From positions 1-21,247 of IMG/VR virus record IMGVR_UViG_3300009132_000048: a DNA stretch of 21,247 nucleotides; one strand, given 5' to 3'. Below the pieces are notes generated by a model. The model was not told the DNA's origin. It worked only from the letters and a program-made list of their open reading frames with translations, and did no database searches. Each line of letters opens with the position of its first letter. The first letter of the stretch is position 1. This document shows, in pieces, positions 1-8,600 of this stretch. Both the position numbers and the translations under genes were made by a program. This stretch comes from a virus.

Positions 1-266
1 GCTTTTAAATTAGCAGCTGTATGTGTACGTACTAATGCCACACCATTTCCAACTGTACCCGTGGCTACAGCTTTTCTACCTGAAGTTAAGTGACGGGACT
101 CTGTCCAGTTTTTACCATCTCTCCAAGTATTATATTCGGCCACAGTAGTTAAAGCCGGGTCCCAATTGGTTCCATTTGAATCTAAAAAGTCTTGTAATGC
201 TGCATCTACTGTTGTAAATGTTGCATCAACTTTTGAGTATGCTGTGGTTGCTTGATGGTCTGCCAT
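1..266 (-). CDS. Partial structural or fibre-associated protein, N-terminal 88 residues
   Basis: The gene starts at ATG 266-264 on the minus strand and runs off the left edge, so only the N-terminus (MADHQATTAYSKVDATF...) is visible. I do not recognise a family. The visible part begins with a Thr/Asp-rich helical-looking segment, then a Trp-containing part (NWDPALTTVAEYNTWRDGKN) and a segment rich in Gly, Val and Thr. A good ribosome site, AAGGA at 276-280, lies inside the end of the upstream gene, and only one base separates that gene's stop from this ATG. The position at the distal end of a fibre block suggests a virion surface or fibre-accessory protein. That role is inferred from context only. 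Confidence 0.7.
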   Translation of the reverse strand, partial: MADHQATTAYSKVDATFTTVDAALQDFLDSNGTNWDPALTTVAEYNTWRDGKNWTESRHLTSGRKAVATGTVGNGVALVRTHTAANLK

Positions 267-267
267 G

Positions 268-1227
268 TTATGCCGTCCTTAACCAAAGTTTCATTGTTGA
301 TACTGTGTCTGTTGACGCTAAAATAGTAGCACCAGTATATGTACCTGTGTATGTACCCGTATAGTTTCCTGTATAGTTACCAGCGTATGGACCTACTTGA
401 CGTCCAGAATAAAATGTTGAATAATAACCCGTATATGTACCTGAATATGTACCTGAATAATCACCAGCATAGTTTTGGTCTGCACGTTGATATCTTATAT
501 CAGAAAAACCATCACCTTGTTGTTGCCATGTACCTGAACCAGGAGCTGAAGCAGCTAATTGATATTTACCAATACCTGTATCAACAATAGATTCTTGATA
601 CATTTCTACTAAGTCATTAATCTCAGCATCAGATAATTCACTTAATCTACTATTACTTGCATCCCAACCTATTGGACGTGTAGCAGTTGTATTAGAACCG
701 GTTGTTCTCTTCCAAAGTTTAGTTTGTGTGGAAACAGTATCCACAGCTAATTTGTTACTAATTGTGGCAACTGCTGTCCATGTACCTGTGCCTGGAGCAG
801 ATGCTTGTAGCATATATGCACCTACACTACCTGCAGCAATTTTAGCATTAACTCTGTCAACGATATCACTTCTACACTCAGCATCGGTCATTTCAATAAG
901 ACCATCATAAGAACCCGAATCATATTTAACTGCCATTGGTCTCCTTGTTGGAGATGGAGTTAAGTCTGTTAAGTTTTGTCTAAAGACATAGTTGTCTGTA
1001 TGGACGGTTGTGTTAGCCGGGTGAGTTCCCTGTGCTTGGTCACGTCTTGTGTCTGCGAATGTACCAATGTCTGTCCAGCCAGCCTCAGCATTCACTGCAA
1101 GGTGTCCAGTATTATTAGAAGTCATTCCTGAAAAATGGTCCAGTATTAAATCTACATTATCATCTATTTCTGCAGCACTCATTTCCTTTAACGAGGCTGA
1201 CCCATTCCATTTAATCGGTTTTGGCAT
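268..1227 (-). CDS. Three-module virion protein with a Tyr/Gly tetrad-repeat tract, putative adhesin
   Basis: This 319-residue protein is built from three related modules. They begin at about residues 4 (PIKWNGSASLKEMSAAEIDD), 97 (PMAVKYDSGSYDGLIEMTDA) and 185 (PIGWDASNSRLSELSDAEIN). Each has a Pro-hydrophobic-x-aromatic start, then L-x-E-(M/L)-(S/T)-(D/A)-A-E and an acidic helix. Modules 2 and 3 share a second half, (L/A)ASAPG(T/S)GTW, and both end in a DTVST...KLW(K/L)RT strand. Module 3 is interrupted at residues 253-299 by a tract of about a dozen (S/T)G(T/N)Y-like units. No signal peptide or membrane segment is visible. Two ribosome-site-like copies, AGGAGAA at 1234-1240 and AGGAGA at 1242-1247, precede the ATG. 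It follows the 682-residue fibre gene after a 36-base gap and probably forms part of the host-contact apparatus. No established family was recognised, so the function is inferred. Confidence 0.8.
   Translation of the reverse strand: MPKPIKWNGSASLKEMSAAEIDDNVDLILDHFSGMTSNNTGHLAVNAEAGWTDIGTFADTRRDQAQGTHPANTTVHTDNYVFRQNLTDLTPSPTRRPMAVKYDSGSYDGLIEMTDAECRSDIVDRVNAKIAAGSVGAYMLQASAPGTGTWTAVATISNKLAVDTVSTQTKLWKRTTGSNTTATRPIGWDASNSRLSELSDAEINDLVEMYQESIVDTGIGKYQLAASAPGSGTWQQQGDGFSDIRYQRADQNYAGDYSGTYSGTYTGYYSTFYSGRQVGPYAGNYTGNYTGTYTGTYTGATILASTDTVSTMKLWLRTA
331..471 (-). repeat. Tyr/Gly tetrapeptide-repeat coding tract
   Basis: This part of the 319-residue protein encodes residues 253-299, a run of four-residue units such as SGTY, TGNY and TGTY, with one irregular stretch around SGRQVGP. 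The DNA is correspondingly repetitive (gtatatgtacctgtgtatgt at 335-354 on the plus strand). It codes for protein and is not an intergenic array. Confidence 0.85.
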
Positions 1228-1263
1228 AATTTGTTCTCCTATCTCCTATAGTATATATACGTC

Positions 1264-3312
1264 TTAGAACGTTCCACCATCAATAGTTCCGCTAGCTTGT
1301 GGAACTCCGGTTGAACTAAATCCTAAATGTTGATATTGTGTGCCTGTGATATAACTTAATGCTGTACCACCTGCGTTTGATACCCAGTATCCATTTCCAG
1401 TATGTGAGCTTACTCCTGTACCACCATCTGTTATCGGAATATCTGTACCAGTTGCGTGATAAAGTATATTACCCTCAATGGATAATACACCTGCTGAGCT
1501 TCTTGCTAAAGTTGAATCAGATGCGTGACCAATATTTACTGCTGTAAAGTGAGGTGAATCACCTGTGCCCACACCCATAGATGTTCTTAATGTTCCACCT
1601 GTTTCTAATACAAAGTTAGAACCATCGCCTACAATCATTCCACCATCAGTTACTGCTAAACCAGCAACATCTGCTAGTTGAGCATCATATGCTTGTACAT
1701 CTGAACCAATTGCTACACCTAAATTTGTTCTAGCGCCTGAGGCTGTTGAGCTTCCTGTACCACCATGAGCTACCGCAACGTCAGTACCTTCCCATACGCC
1801 TGTACCAATAGTACCAAGGGTTGTAATAGTATTTTGACCAACATAGTCTGTAGCAATAGTGATAGCATCTGCTGAAACTGTAATTTTTCCGGCTGTACCA
1901 ACCGCATCAATGGTGTTACCACTCTTGGTTAAACCATTTCCAGCTGATATTTGACCAGCACCAGAGAATTGTTCAAAGGTTATTGAAGTAGTACCAAGGG
2001 TTACTGCACCATCAGTAGATAATACATAACCATTATCGGCATTTGCAGTACCCTCTTCGGTAAATGTAAATGCACCTGCAGTTAATTCAGAAGCTGCATC
2101 AGCATCTGGAGTCCTAGTCAATACAAATACTGCTGAAGCACCACCTGTTGCTGTAACTTTATAGAAACCATTTTGTGCTGCTGCTGCCTGGTTTTTAACA
2201 AGAACCCTGTCATCTACTGCAACCGCTATACCATCAACCGTTAATGCACCATTAGAATCACCTGTTAATGTACCATTACTATTATTGTATGTACAAGCAG
2301 CTAGTGCAGCTGCTGTAGCAACTCTTACGGATTTTTTAACATCAAGTCCATTTGCTACTGAGTCAACATATGCTTTATTTGTAAGTGAATCTGTAGTAAA
2401 TCCAGCTCTTCCAGCATATCCAGAAGGAACTGTGACCGTACCTGTGCCATTTGGTGTTAAATCTAGGTTGCCGTTCGCATTAGTTGTTGTAATTGCATTG
2501 CCATCTAATGTTAAGTTATCAACATCAATAGATGTAATTCCATTTAGGTCAGTGATTGTATCACCTAAAGAGGTATCATCACTACCAATTGTTATACCAT
2601 CATTTACTAGTTTAGAGTTTGCAATTGAACCAGCTAATTGAGCATTTGATACACCTAATGCTTTAATTGTTACATCACCTGATGAAGTATCAAATGAGGC
2701 TGTATTAAATGTTGCAACACCCTTATTACTATCTGAAGCATCCTCACCAGCAATTGTAATAACATTATCTGTTACTGTAGTATCAATACCTTCACCACCA
2801 GTGTATGTTATTGTTTCACCGGTATTTACTGTATCATTTGAACCTGAATCGGCTGCAATACTTAATGTACTTATTACTGTAGCAAATGTTAGGTTACCTG
2901 AACCGTCGGTTTTTAAGAATTGACCATTTGTACCATCCGATGTTGGATGTGATAAACCATCAATAACGACTTTACCTGAGCCGTTTGGTGTAATGGTAAT
3001 ATTACCATTTGAATCTGTACTTGTAATGGCATTGCCATTAATATTTAAATTATCTACATTTAAATTGTCAAGTTTTGAACTTGCATCTACTACTAGTGCA
3101 GAGGACGCTGTTAACGTACCTGCTGTGTGGTCCAACATATCTGTGAAATGCTGTCCACCAATTACTCGTGCTACTACATCCGAACCCGATGTTTCGCCAA
3201 TGAATAACTTATCTGAACTAAATGAGTAGGCTTGCTCACCAACGGATAATGCATCTGTCGCTGGTGACCCAGTGGCTAAACTATATTTAGTTACAATGAC
3301 TGTTCCTGCCAT
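1264..3312 (-). CDS. Tail fibre protein, marine T4-like type, 682 residues
   Basis: This is a long fibre or adhesin made of recognisable phage tail-fibre modules. Residues 25-76 (EQAYSFSSDKLFIGE, then LDHTAGTLTASSALVVD) form an N-terminal part common in fibres of marine T4-like phages. A repeated unit VDNL-x3-GNAIT-x-T-x2-NGN-x3-TPNG-x-G occurs at about 86-115 and 263-292. Residues 313-450 (KAYVDSV, DDRVLVKNQ, NGFYKV) match a widespread fibre module. Residues 500-535 carry a classic fibre motif, GVWEGTDVAVAHGGTGSSTA followed by ARTNLGV. The protein ends in DGGTF. It is Gly/Ser/Thr/Asp-rich with few aromatics, as expected for a trimeric beta fibre. The strong ribosome site AAAGGAGA at 3319-3326 supports the start. 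It probably contacts the host surface; receptor and attachment point are unknown. No intramolecular chaperone or T4 gp12-type collar domain was identified. Confidence 0.88.
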   Translation of the reverse strand: MAGTVIVTKYSLATGSPATDALSVGEQAYSFSSDKLFIGETSGSDVVARVIGGQHFTDMLDHTAGTLTASSALVVDASSKLDNLNVDNLNINGNAITSTDSNGNITITPNGSGKVVIDGLSHPTSDGTNGQFLKTDGSGNLTFATVISTLSIAADSGSNDTVNTGETITYTGGEGIDTTVTDNVITIAGEDASDSNKGVATFNTASFDTSSGDVTIKALGVSNAQLAGSIANSKLVNDGITIGSDDTSLGDTITDLNGITSIDVDNLTLDGNAITTTNANGNLDLTPNGTGTVTVPSGYAGRAGFTTDSLTNKAYVDSVANGLDVKKSVRVATAAALAACTYNNSNGTLTGDSNGALTVDGIAVAVDDRVLVKNQAAAAQNGFYKVTATGGASAVFVLTRTPDADAASELTAGAFTFTEEGTANADNGYVLSTDGAVTLGTTSITFEQFSGAGQISAGNGLTKSGNTIDAVGTAGKITVSADAITIATDYVGQNTITTLGTIGTGVWEGTDVAVAHGGTGSSTASGARTNLGVAIGSDVQAYDAQLADVAGLAVTDGGMIVGDGSNFVLETGGTLRTSMGVGTGDSPHFTAVNIGHASDSTLARSSAGVLSIEGNILYHATGTDIPITDGGTGVSSHTGNGYWVSNAGGTALSYITGTQYQHLGFSSTGVPQASGTIDGGTF

Positions 3313-3345
3313 CCTATATCTCCTTTATGTTTGCCGAGTCACCCA

Positions 3346-3597
3346 TTAAAATGTCCCGCCGATTAATTTTAAATTACTATTTGTATCTTGTATATCTCCC
3401 CTGACCTTAAAGGTCCCAGCAGTACTATCCCATTGTATTAATGAACCATCTGCTCTGTCTGAAGTATCTACATCTGTTAATGCAGCCAATGTGGTTGTCT
3501 CCCCAGAGATGCTAATGTTCTTAGCCATAATGACTTTCTTTTGTGTACCAGCGCTTCGATATCCTCTATTTGCTGTTATCTTTCCTTGTAATGCCAT
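3346..3597 (-). CDS. Small fibre-associated protein ending in GGTF
   Basis: This is an 83-residue protein. The first 23 residues are basic (ITANRGYRSAGTQKKVIM). They are followed by a segment of phage structural-protein type, TLAALTDVDTSDRADGSLIQ then WDSTAGTFKVRGDI, and the C-terminus LKLIGGTF. The ATG overlaps the stop of the upstream gene by one base (TAATG), and AGGAG at 3611-3615 lies 13 bases upstream. An internal ATG at 3528 (MAKNISISG) would give a 60-residue protein starting where the fibre-like part begins, so the true start is uncertain. The last four residues match those of the adjacent 682-residue fibre. A small fibre, linker or tip role is likely but inferred. Confidence 0.72.
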   Translation of the reverse strand: MALQGKITANRGYRSAGTQKKVIMAKNISISGETTTLAALTDVDTSDRADGSLIQWDSTAGTFKVRGDIQDTNSNLKLIGGTF

Positions 3598-3932
3598 TAT
3601 ATTTGTGTTACTCCTGGATTAATAGTTATTTGCCCTTCGACAACTCTAGTTTTTACACCACCATCATCGGTTACCTCTACATCATATAAATATCGACCAG
3701 CCTTCATTCCCGCTGTGGTCGTATTTGACAACTTGACTGTAATTATACCTTGACCGGCATTAGTTATAGTCGATGTAAAATTCGTTGCAGTACTAGATGC
3801 ATAACTTTTTCTTATCTGTCCTGCTACTGTATAATCTGCTAGGTTAGCAACATTGCCTGCTGCATCCTCTACCTGAATTTCAGCACTATAATCTGCCCCT
3901 TGGTCCACACTTAAATTACTTAATACTGCCAT
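3597..3932 (-). CDS. Ig-like beta-sandwich virion protein
   Basis: This is a 111-residue protein. N-terminal DQGADYSAEIQVEDAAGNV leads into alternating strands (YTVAGQIRKSYAS, GIITVKLS) and a conserved end, GRYLYDVEVTDDGG followed by RVVEGQITINPGVT. This matches the small beta-sandwich found near baseplate and fibre genes in marine T4-like phages and resembles the N-terminal domain of BppU-type upper-baseplate proteins. No catalytic residues are expected. A late-promoter box TATAAATA lies at 3953-3946. A TAGGT sequence is the only possible ribosome site. A role in attaching fibres to the baseplate is inferred from fold-level resemblance and neighbours. Confidence 0.72.
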   Translation of the reverse strand: MAVLSNLSVDQGADYSAEIQVEDAAGNVANLADYTVAGQIRKSYASSTATNFTSTITNAGQGIITVKLSNTTTAGMKAGRYLYDVEVTDDGGVKTRVVEGQITINPGVTQI

Positions 3933-3945
3933 TTACTAATACCTA

Positions 3946-3953
3946 TATTTATA
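3946..3953 (-). promoter_or_regulatory. T4-type late promoter box for the Ig-like and distal fibre genes
   Basis: A perfect TATAAATA on the minus strand sits in the 32-base gap between the 414-residue fibre gene and the Ig-like gene, 13 bases before the ATG. With T4-like spacing the start would be near 3940, leaving a leader of about 8 bases. Confidence 0.65.
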
Positions 3954-3964
3954 ATTTTATTCAT

Positions 3965-5209
3965 TTAGAACAACTGATTGCCTGCTACATCAAAAACATC
4001 AATCTTGGTAGCTGCCGCAGCTGTTGTTGCTATACTTACCGAACCTAAGTTTGTCATTGTAGCAGAACCTGTTACCGCTCCTGTTAATGTTATGGTTGGG
4101 TCTACTACATCAAAGTCTAATGTGTTATCACCAGATTGATATGTTACTGCAATACCTGATTCAGTATTACTTGATACCATTGCTCCAACAAGAGCATGGA
4201 CTTGAGCATCAAATCCTGTAATATTAGCTACAGTATGAGCATGGCCATTATCTGCTATTGCTAAATCTATTTCCCCATTAGTATCATCGTATGTAGCTGA
4301 AATTCCACCTGCCTCAGTATTACCTGTAAACATTGCACCCACTGTGTCCTCAAATACTTCTCCAGCTGTTACAAATTTTGTCGCTAAGTCAACACCAGCA
4401 TAGCTTAATGTGGTTGCATTTAAATTACCAGATACATCTACCTTATGCGTGGCATGTGCTGTTGTACCAACACCAATTCTTTGGTTTGAGTCAACTGTTA
4501 CTGCCGTACCCGAACCAGTACCTAATGTTAATTTAGTAGCAGCACTTACACCAGCTGTTGAACCACTTAGCCCAGAGCTTGGAGTAATAAGTGTGCCGGT
4601 CATTGTATCACCGGCTACTGCTACATAAGTTGCACCAATTGCTGCAATATCAGTTGTATTTGTATTTGTTTCAGTATGAACTTCGTTAACAGCTGCAACT
4701 AAGTTAGTTGCTGAAGTAGCAAGTGAACCAATTGTACCAATATTTGTTGTAGCGGTTGTTACTTCTAAATGCACTTCTTCAATAGCTGGAGCTAATGTCT
4801 GTGCTGAAGTAGTCATATTAGTAGCACCAGCCTTACCACCATCAAAGGCATATTGAGCATTAAGAATAGCAACTAGAGTAGTTTCATCACCATTATATCC
4901 AGATAAGCTTGAACCTGCTAAGTTAATACCAGCAGTATTAGCAATAACACCAATATCTGAATGGTTTTTATTAATTGCTTCAAGCATTGTATCATAAGTA
5001 CCACCTGCATCCCATAAAGCTTCAACACCAATAATAGCATCAATGGCTTCTGTTCTAGTCTCATGGTCTGCTAATGCAGCGATAACATTTGTTGCACCCG
5101 CTAATGGTTCAGTTAAATTAGTAAGGTCACCAACAGCTGTTCCCAACTCATTGGTCTTAACTCTCCATTCCTCGAATGTATTTGCTGTTGTTACATTTAC
5201 TGTTGCCAT
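3965..5209 (-). CDS. Fibre-like virion protein with coiled-coil-type shaft, 414 residues
   Basis: The N-terminus (VTTANTFEEWRVKTNELGTA) is a conserved start seen on marine phage fibre proteins and probably the virion attachment end. Residues 50-190 are helical-looking with repeated IGxLATSATNLVAAVNEVH-type units and NTNTTDIAAIG, suggesting a trimeric coiled-coil shaft. Residues 196-207 (VAVAGDTMTGTL) are a common fibre linker. A duplicated beta unit follows: VGAMFTGNTEAGGISATYDD at 289-308 and VGAMVSSNTESGIAVTYQSG at 341-360, each continued by an acidic strand. The end is VAGNQLF. The start lies one base after the stop of the 67-residue gene, with a GAGAG-type ribosome site. It probably serves as a tail fibre or fibre connector; the receptor is unknown. 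Confidence 0.8.
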   Translation of the reverse strand: MATVNVTTANTFEEWRVKTNELGTAVGDLTNLTEPLAGATNVIAALADHETRTEAIDAIIGVEALWDAGGTYDTMLEAINKNHSDIGVIANTAGINLAGSSLSGYNGDETTLVAILNAQYAFDGGKAGATNMTTSAQTLAPAIEEVHLEVTTATTNIGTIGSLATSATNLVAAVNEVHTETNTNTTDIAAIGATYVAVAGDTMTGTLITPSSGLSGSTAGVSAATKLTLGTGSGTAVTVDSNQRIGVGTTAHATHKVDVSGNLNATTLSYAGVDLATKFVTAGEVFEDTVGAMFTGNTEAGGISATYDDTNGEIDLAIADNGHAHTVANITGFDAQVHALVGAMVSSNTESGIAVTYQSGDNTLDFDVVDPTITLTGAVTGSATMTNLGSVSIATTAAAATKIDVFDVAGNQLF

Positions 5210-5210
5210 A

Positions 5211-5414
5211 TTATCTCTCTATTAATTGTTTTAACATATCTTTAATTTCAGATACGTCTTGTTCTACTTTATTTAATCTGGCTTCTTGCACTCTTTTTTC
5301 TTCTTGCAAAGCTGCCCTATTTGCTGTGTGTATCTTACCTCCACTCATATTTATAATAGCACCTGAATTCGTGTCTCTCATTAAATTAGTATGTCCTTCT
5401 ACTGGTATATGCAT
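5211..5414 (-). CDS. Small coiled-coil protein of unknown function
   Basis: This is a 67-residue protein. A non-helical N-terminus (MHIPVEGHTNLMRDTNSGAI) is followed by a heptad-like charged helix (about residues 33-66: ALQEEKRVQEARLNKVEQDV, then IKDMLKQLIER). No membrane segment or signal peptide is visible. Its ATG overlaps the stop of the 86-residue gene (TAATG) and has no clear ribosome site of its own, so coupled translation is likely. The next gene's ATG follows its stop after one base. Pairing with the 86-residue coiled-coil protein is possible. No family was recognised. Confidence 0.75.
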   Translation of the reverse strand: MHIPVEGHTNLMRDTNSGAIINMSGGKIHTANRAALQEEKRVQEARLNKVEQDVSEIKDMLKQLIER

Positions 5415-5674
5415 TAGTAATTATATGATGTCCCACCACTATCAGAACTATTTAAAATTTGTTTAAATAAATCTTCGTGTTGTTCCATTATCTCCTCATC
5501 TACTTTTAACATATCATCCATTTGCTCTCTAAGTTTTTCTTGTTCTCTTTCTAGTTTATCAACCTTATCATCAAGTACCGCTTGAGTAGTGGACAAACTA
5601 AATGTTTGTGTCATTGTCCAACCACCCAAAGCTATAAGCAATCCAAGAAGCAACATTACAATCTGGTCTTTCAT
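5414..5674 (-). CDS. Small membrane-anchored coiled-coil protein
   Basis: This is an 86-residue protein. Residues about 5-23 (IVMLLLGLLIALGGWTMTQ) form a hydrophobic segment fitting a single membrane anchor with the rest outside the cytoplasm. Residues 33-72 form a strongly charged heptad helix (KVDKLEREQEKLREQMDDM and onward), and a flexible Ser/Gly/Tyr tail ends it. The layout resembles inner-membrane spanin-like proteins, but no partner outer-membrane lipoprotein with a lipobox is seen nearby. The ATG overlaps the stop of the DUF4815 gene (TAATG). Alternatives are a membrane-contact factor for baseplate assembly, or a tail component used at infection. The function is not established. Confidence 0.75.
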   Translation of the reverse strand: MKDQIVMLLLGLLIALGGWTMTQTFSLSTTQAVLDDKVDKLEREQEKLREQMDDMLKVDEEIMEQHEDLFKQILNSSDSGGTSYNY

Positions 5675-8600
5675 TATACTTGAAGAGCTATAGCCCTAAG
5701 TTGTTGTACCTTAGGTATATCAGCTGTATTAGTAGACCTCATTACAATCTTTATTGCAAACAATGTAAATGTTGCTGCAGGTGTAATAGTATATACTGTC
5801 TCGTTATAATTATAGCCATCTGAGAATGAAACGACACTTAAATCATTTGTTGCTAATACCCATGCTCCAGTATCAAAGGTTGATAAATTATTACCAGTCT
5901 TATAATATACATCAATGAATGTATTATTCGGACGATGTAAATCCATAATTAGTTTAATTCCATCTGATGTACTTTGTAATTCAACTGTCTTAGTTACATA
6001 TTTTGCTAAGTTAGCACCACCAGCTGCTGCAGTTTCACCAGATGTTACATTATCAATTCTATTTGAAATAGTAATTAATGAACATCTTTCCATATCAATC
6101 ACTGGTGATAAGTAACTATTGGTTGAAGTAAATGTAGCATCAAGTTGTACTGTATGAGTTGCACCTGCTTTAATTACTTTAGCACTTAATGGTGTATAAT
6201 CTTCATTTGCAACAATCGCTAATGCAGTTGACCCGATACTTGTACCATTACCTTCAGCTGTATCTTTAATTGTATATGATGTTCCAGTATTAGGTAATAT
6301 AAGTTCTTGAATAACTGGCTTAAGTGTATTCCATGCTAAACCTTGTGTTGCTTGACATGCCGCACCACCACCAATACCTGTAGAACTACCTGTACCATCT
6401 GATACAAATGTATATGAATCTCTTGTGATTGCAGTAATTGTATGTGCTTTATTTAAATGTGTAGTAGTATGACCATTAACCGTTGCTGCAACTCCAGCTA
6501 TAGTAACCGAATCACCAACAGACATTCCATGGTCTCTATGAGCCACAGTAACATTTTGTGAAGTATCAGTTGTTGTAATTGGATTATTCCCTAATGCTCT
6601 TGAAGGCAACGCAGAATTTCTAAGTACTGCATTACGTGTGGTAGTATCAAATTCAGCTCTATGTAGTACAAATGTTAAGTCTTTACCTTGTTCTGCTGTC
6701 CATGTTGAAGCATTTGCTGACTTAAATAATACACCGTTGTATGGTTGTTGTGAAATTCTATTACCACTTTGGTCTTCACCACCAACTTCAGCATAGCGTA
6801 CAGTATAGTCATTTGAATTAGCAAGAATAACAAATGCATATTCAATACCATCTTGTAAGAATACCGGTGATGGGAATGTAAATGAAGTGGCTGTACCATC
6901 TATATTTACTGAACCAGGATTAAGTGTTACATCAGAGAATGGAACAACTGTTTGAGTTGGGAATCCATTTACCATTTCACGTATCTGTACTTGTACAGGT
7001 ATAGCAGCATCTTTACTTGCAAAGTAAAGGTCTAACTTCGTAACAAATTGAGCTTTATCGAATAAGAAAGATTGTGCTAATGGGTCTGAATATGCCACAT
7101 TACCAGAAGAAACATTTGTTCTTTGTATACGTGGAATACGTGTTGAAACAATAACGTTCTCTCTTGTTTCAATCATTCCAGCAGCTGTGTAATCTGCTGT
7201 TGCTGATGTACGAGCTAAAGCTTCATTATTAGTAGAGTCTGAAGTCAGTCTAAATTCTTTTGTTCCTGCTGTAAATTGAGTTGTACTATTATTAGGTACT
7301 AAGAATGAACCTGATACAGCACCATTTGCATCAGTCGTTAATGCTCCAGCACCATCTGGGTGAGCAGTCACACTATTAATACCTACGAGAGGTGTAAACC
7401 CTGGCTGAGTTTCACTAACATAGTCTGCTACAGCTACACCATCAAAGAATGCGTAAACAGTAGTATCTGGTTTCATACGAGTTGCGGTAAAGTGTACAAG
7501 TCTTGACCTCATATATGGGACAAAGTTAACTTCTACTACTCTATCACCTTGCTCAACTCGTGATGTTTCAACTGCGATAGTTGTTTGAACACCTGACCTT
7601 GATTTACCAGAGATTTGTCGGTTACCACTTACCCAAACTCTTGACCAAGAACCTCTCTTTCTATATGAATTTCTTGGGCCTTCCCAACCACCTGGAGTAT
7701 ATTGATTGTCCCAATGACCACCGCCACCTGACCAGTTTGTTGTCCATGAACCCCATACAGTACCAAGTTGAGGTTGTAATGCTTGTACCATAGCATCAAA
7801 TTCACCATCATTATTAATAACAACTTCAGGTCTACGTTCAATATCCATCCATTCATCAGTTGAAGGAGATAATGCCATTGAACCAGTCCAATTAAAGACG
7901 TTATAAGGGTTAACATTAACAGTTCCTGAATACTGTGTTTGTGTAATTGCTGCAGTATTAGTATATGGTAATGTTACCAAGTCACCAGTTTTAACTGTGG
8001 TTGATGTTGCATGATGTTCTAATCCAGCATTACCTTGAGAAAATCCAGGTCGTAGTGTACGGTTAGCTATATCAACAGAAGCTCTGAACTCAGCAGAATC
8101 ATTTCTTGACATACGAGTATTTGCAAAACCATCAACTAAATAACCAGCTTTCCATCTTGGATTATATGGTGATGCTGTATCTAAAATTTGTGTATTTTGT
8201 GCTTCAGTTTCTAAGAAATTTAAAGCAGTATAATATTCAACTTGATTTAATCTTGTATCAATCCTTCCGATATCACGCATAGTATAACGACGTTGGTCAA
8301 TAAATTCAATACCAACTTCTTCAGTGGTTAATGTATATGGAGGAATGCTTAATGTAAATAAATGCATTGCATCACTTGGAATGGCAGGAACTCCAGGGGT
8401 TCTGTCTGGAATACCTTCGGCAACACCGAAATTACCTTTAGAATCTAAATATATTTTGTCCATTCTTGGTAAGTAGAATTGAATATCAGTTTCAAATTGT
8501 GAATATCTTGTAGGAGCAAACGCTGTTTGAGCACCTGTTCCTGTATAGTTACCACCAGTATTATCCATTCTTGGTCTAAAGTCAACTGCACTTCTTAATT

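Noticed and set aside
331-471. CRISPR-like short tandem repeats
   Set aside because: The units are contiguous 12-base coding repeats without spacers, in frame with a protein.
339-590. Plus-strand 83-residue open frame rich in Met and Tyr
   Set aside because: It is the antisense shadow of the Tyr/Gly repeat tract. It has biased composition, no ribosome site, and lies wholly inside a strongly supported minus-strand gene.
1251-1260. Palindrome GTATATATAC in the 36-base gap before the 319-residue gene
   Set aside because: It is too short and AT-only to be a terminator, there is no T-run stem-loop, and it does not match the late box.
2285-2641. Plus-strand 118-residue open frame
   Set aside because: It is opposite the 682-residue tail fibre, with no ribosome site or recognisable domain. 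The Gly/Thr-rich fibre leaves long stop-free antisense frames.
5348-5355. TATAAATA on the minus strand inside the 67-residue gene
   Set aside because: It codes for Ile-Asn within the gene, lies about 140 bases from the next start, and can arise by chance in AT-rich DNA.
5414-5674. Inner-membrane spanin assignment for the 86-residue protein
   Set aside because: The layout fits, but no overlapping or adjacent lipobox-containing outer-membrane partner was seen, and the neighbours are virion genes. It is kept only as an alternative.
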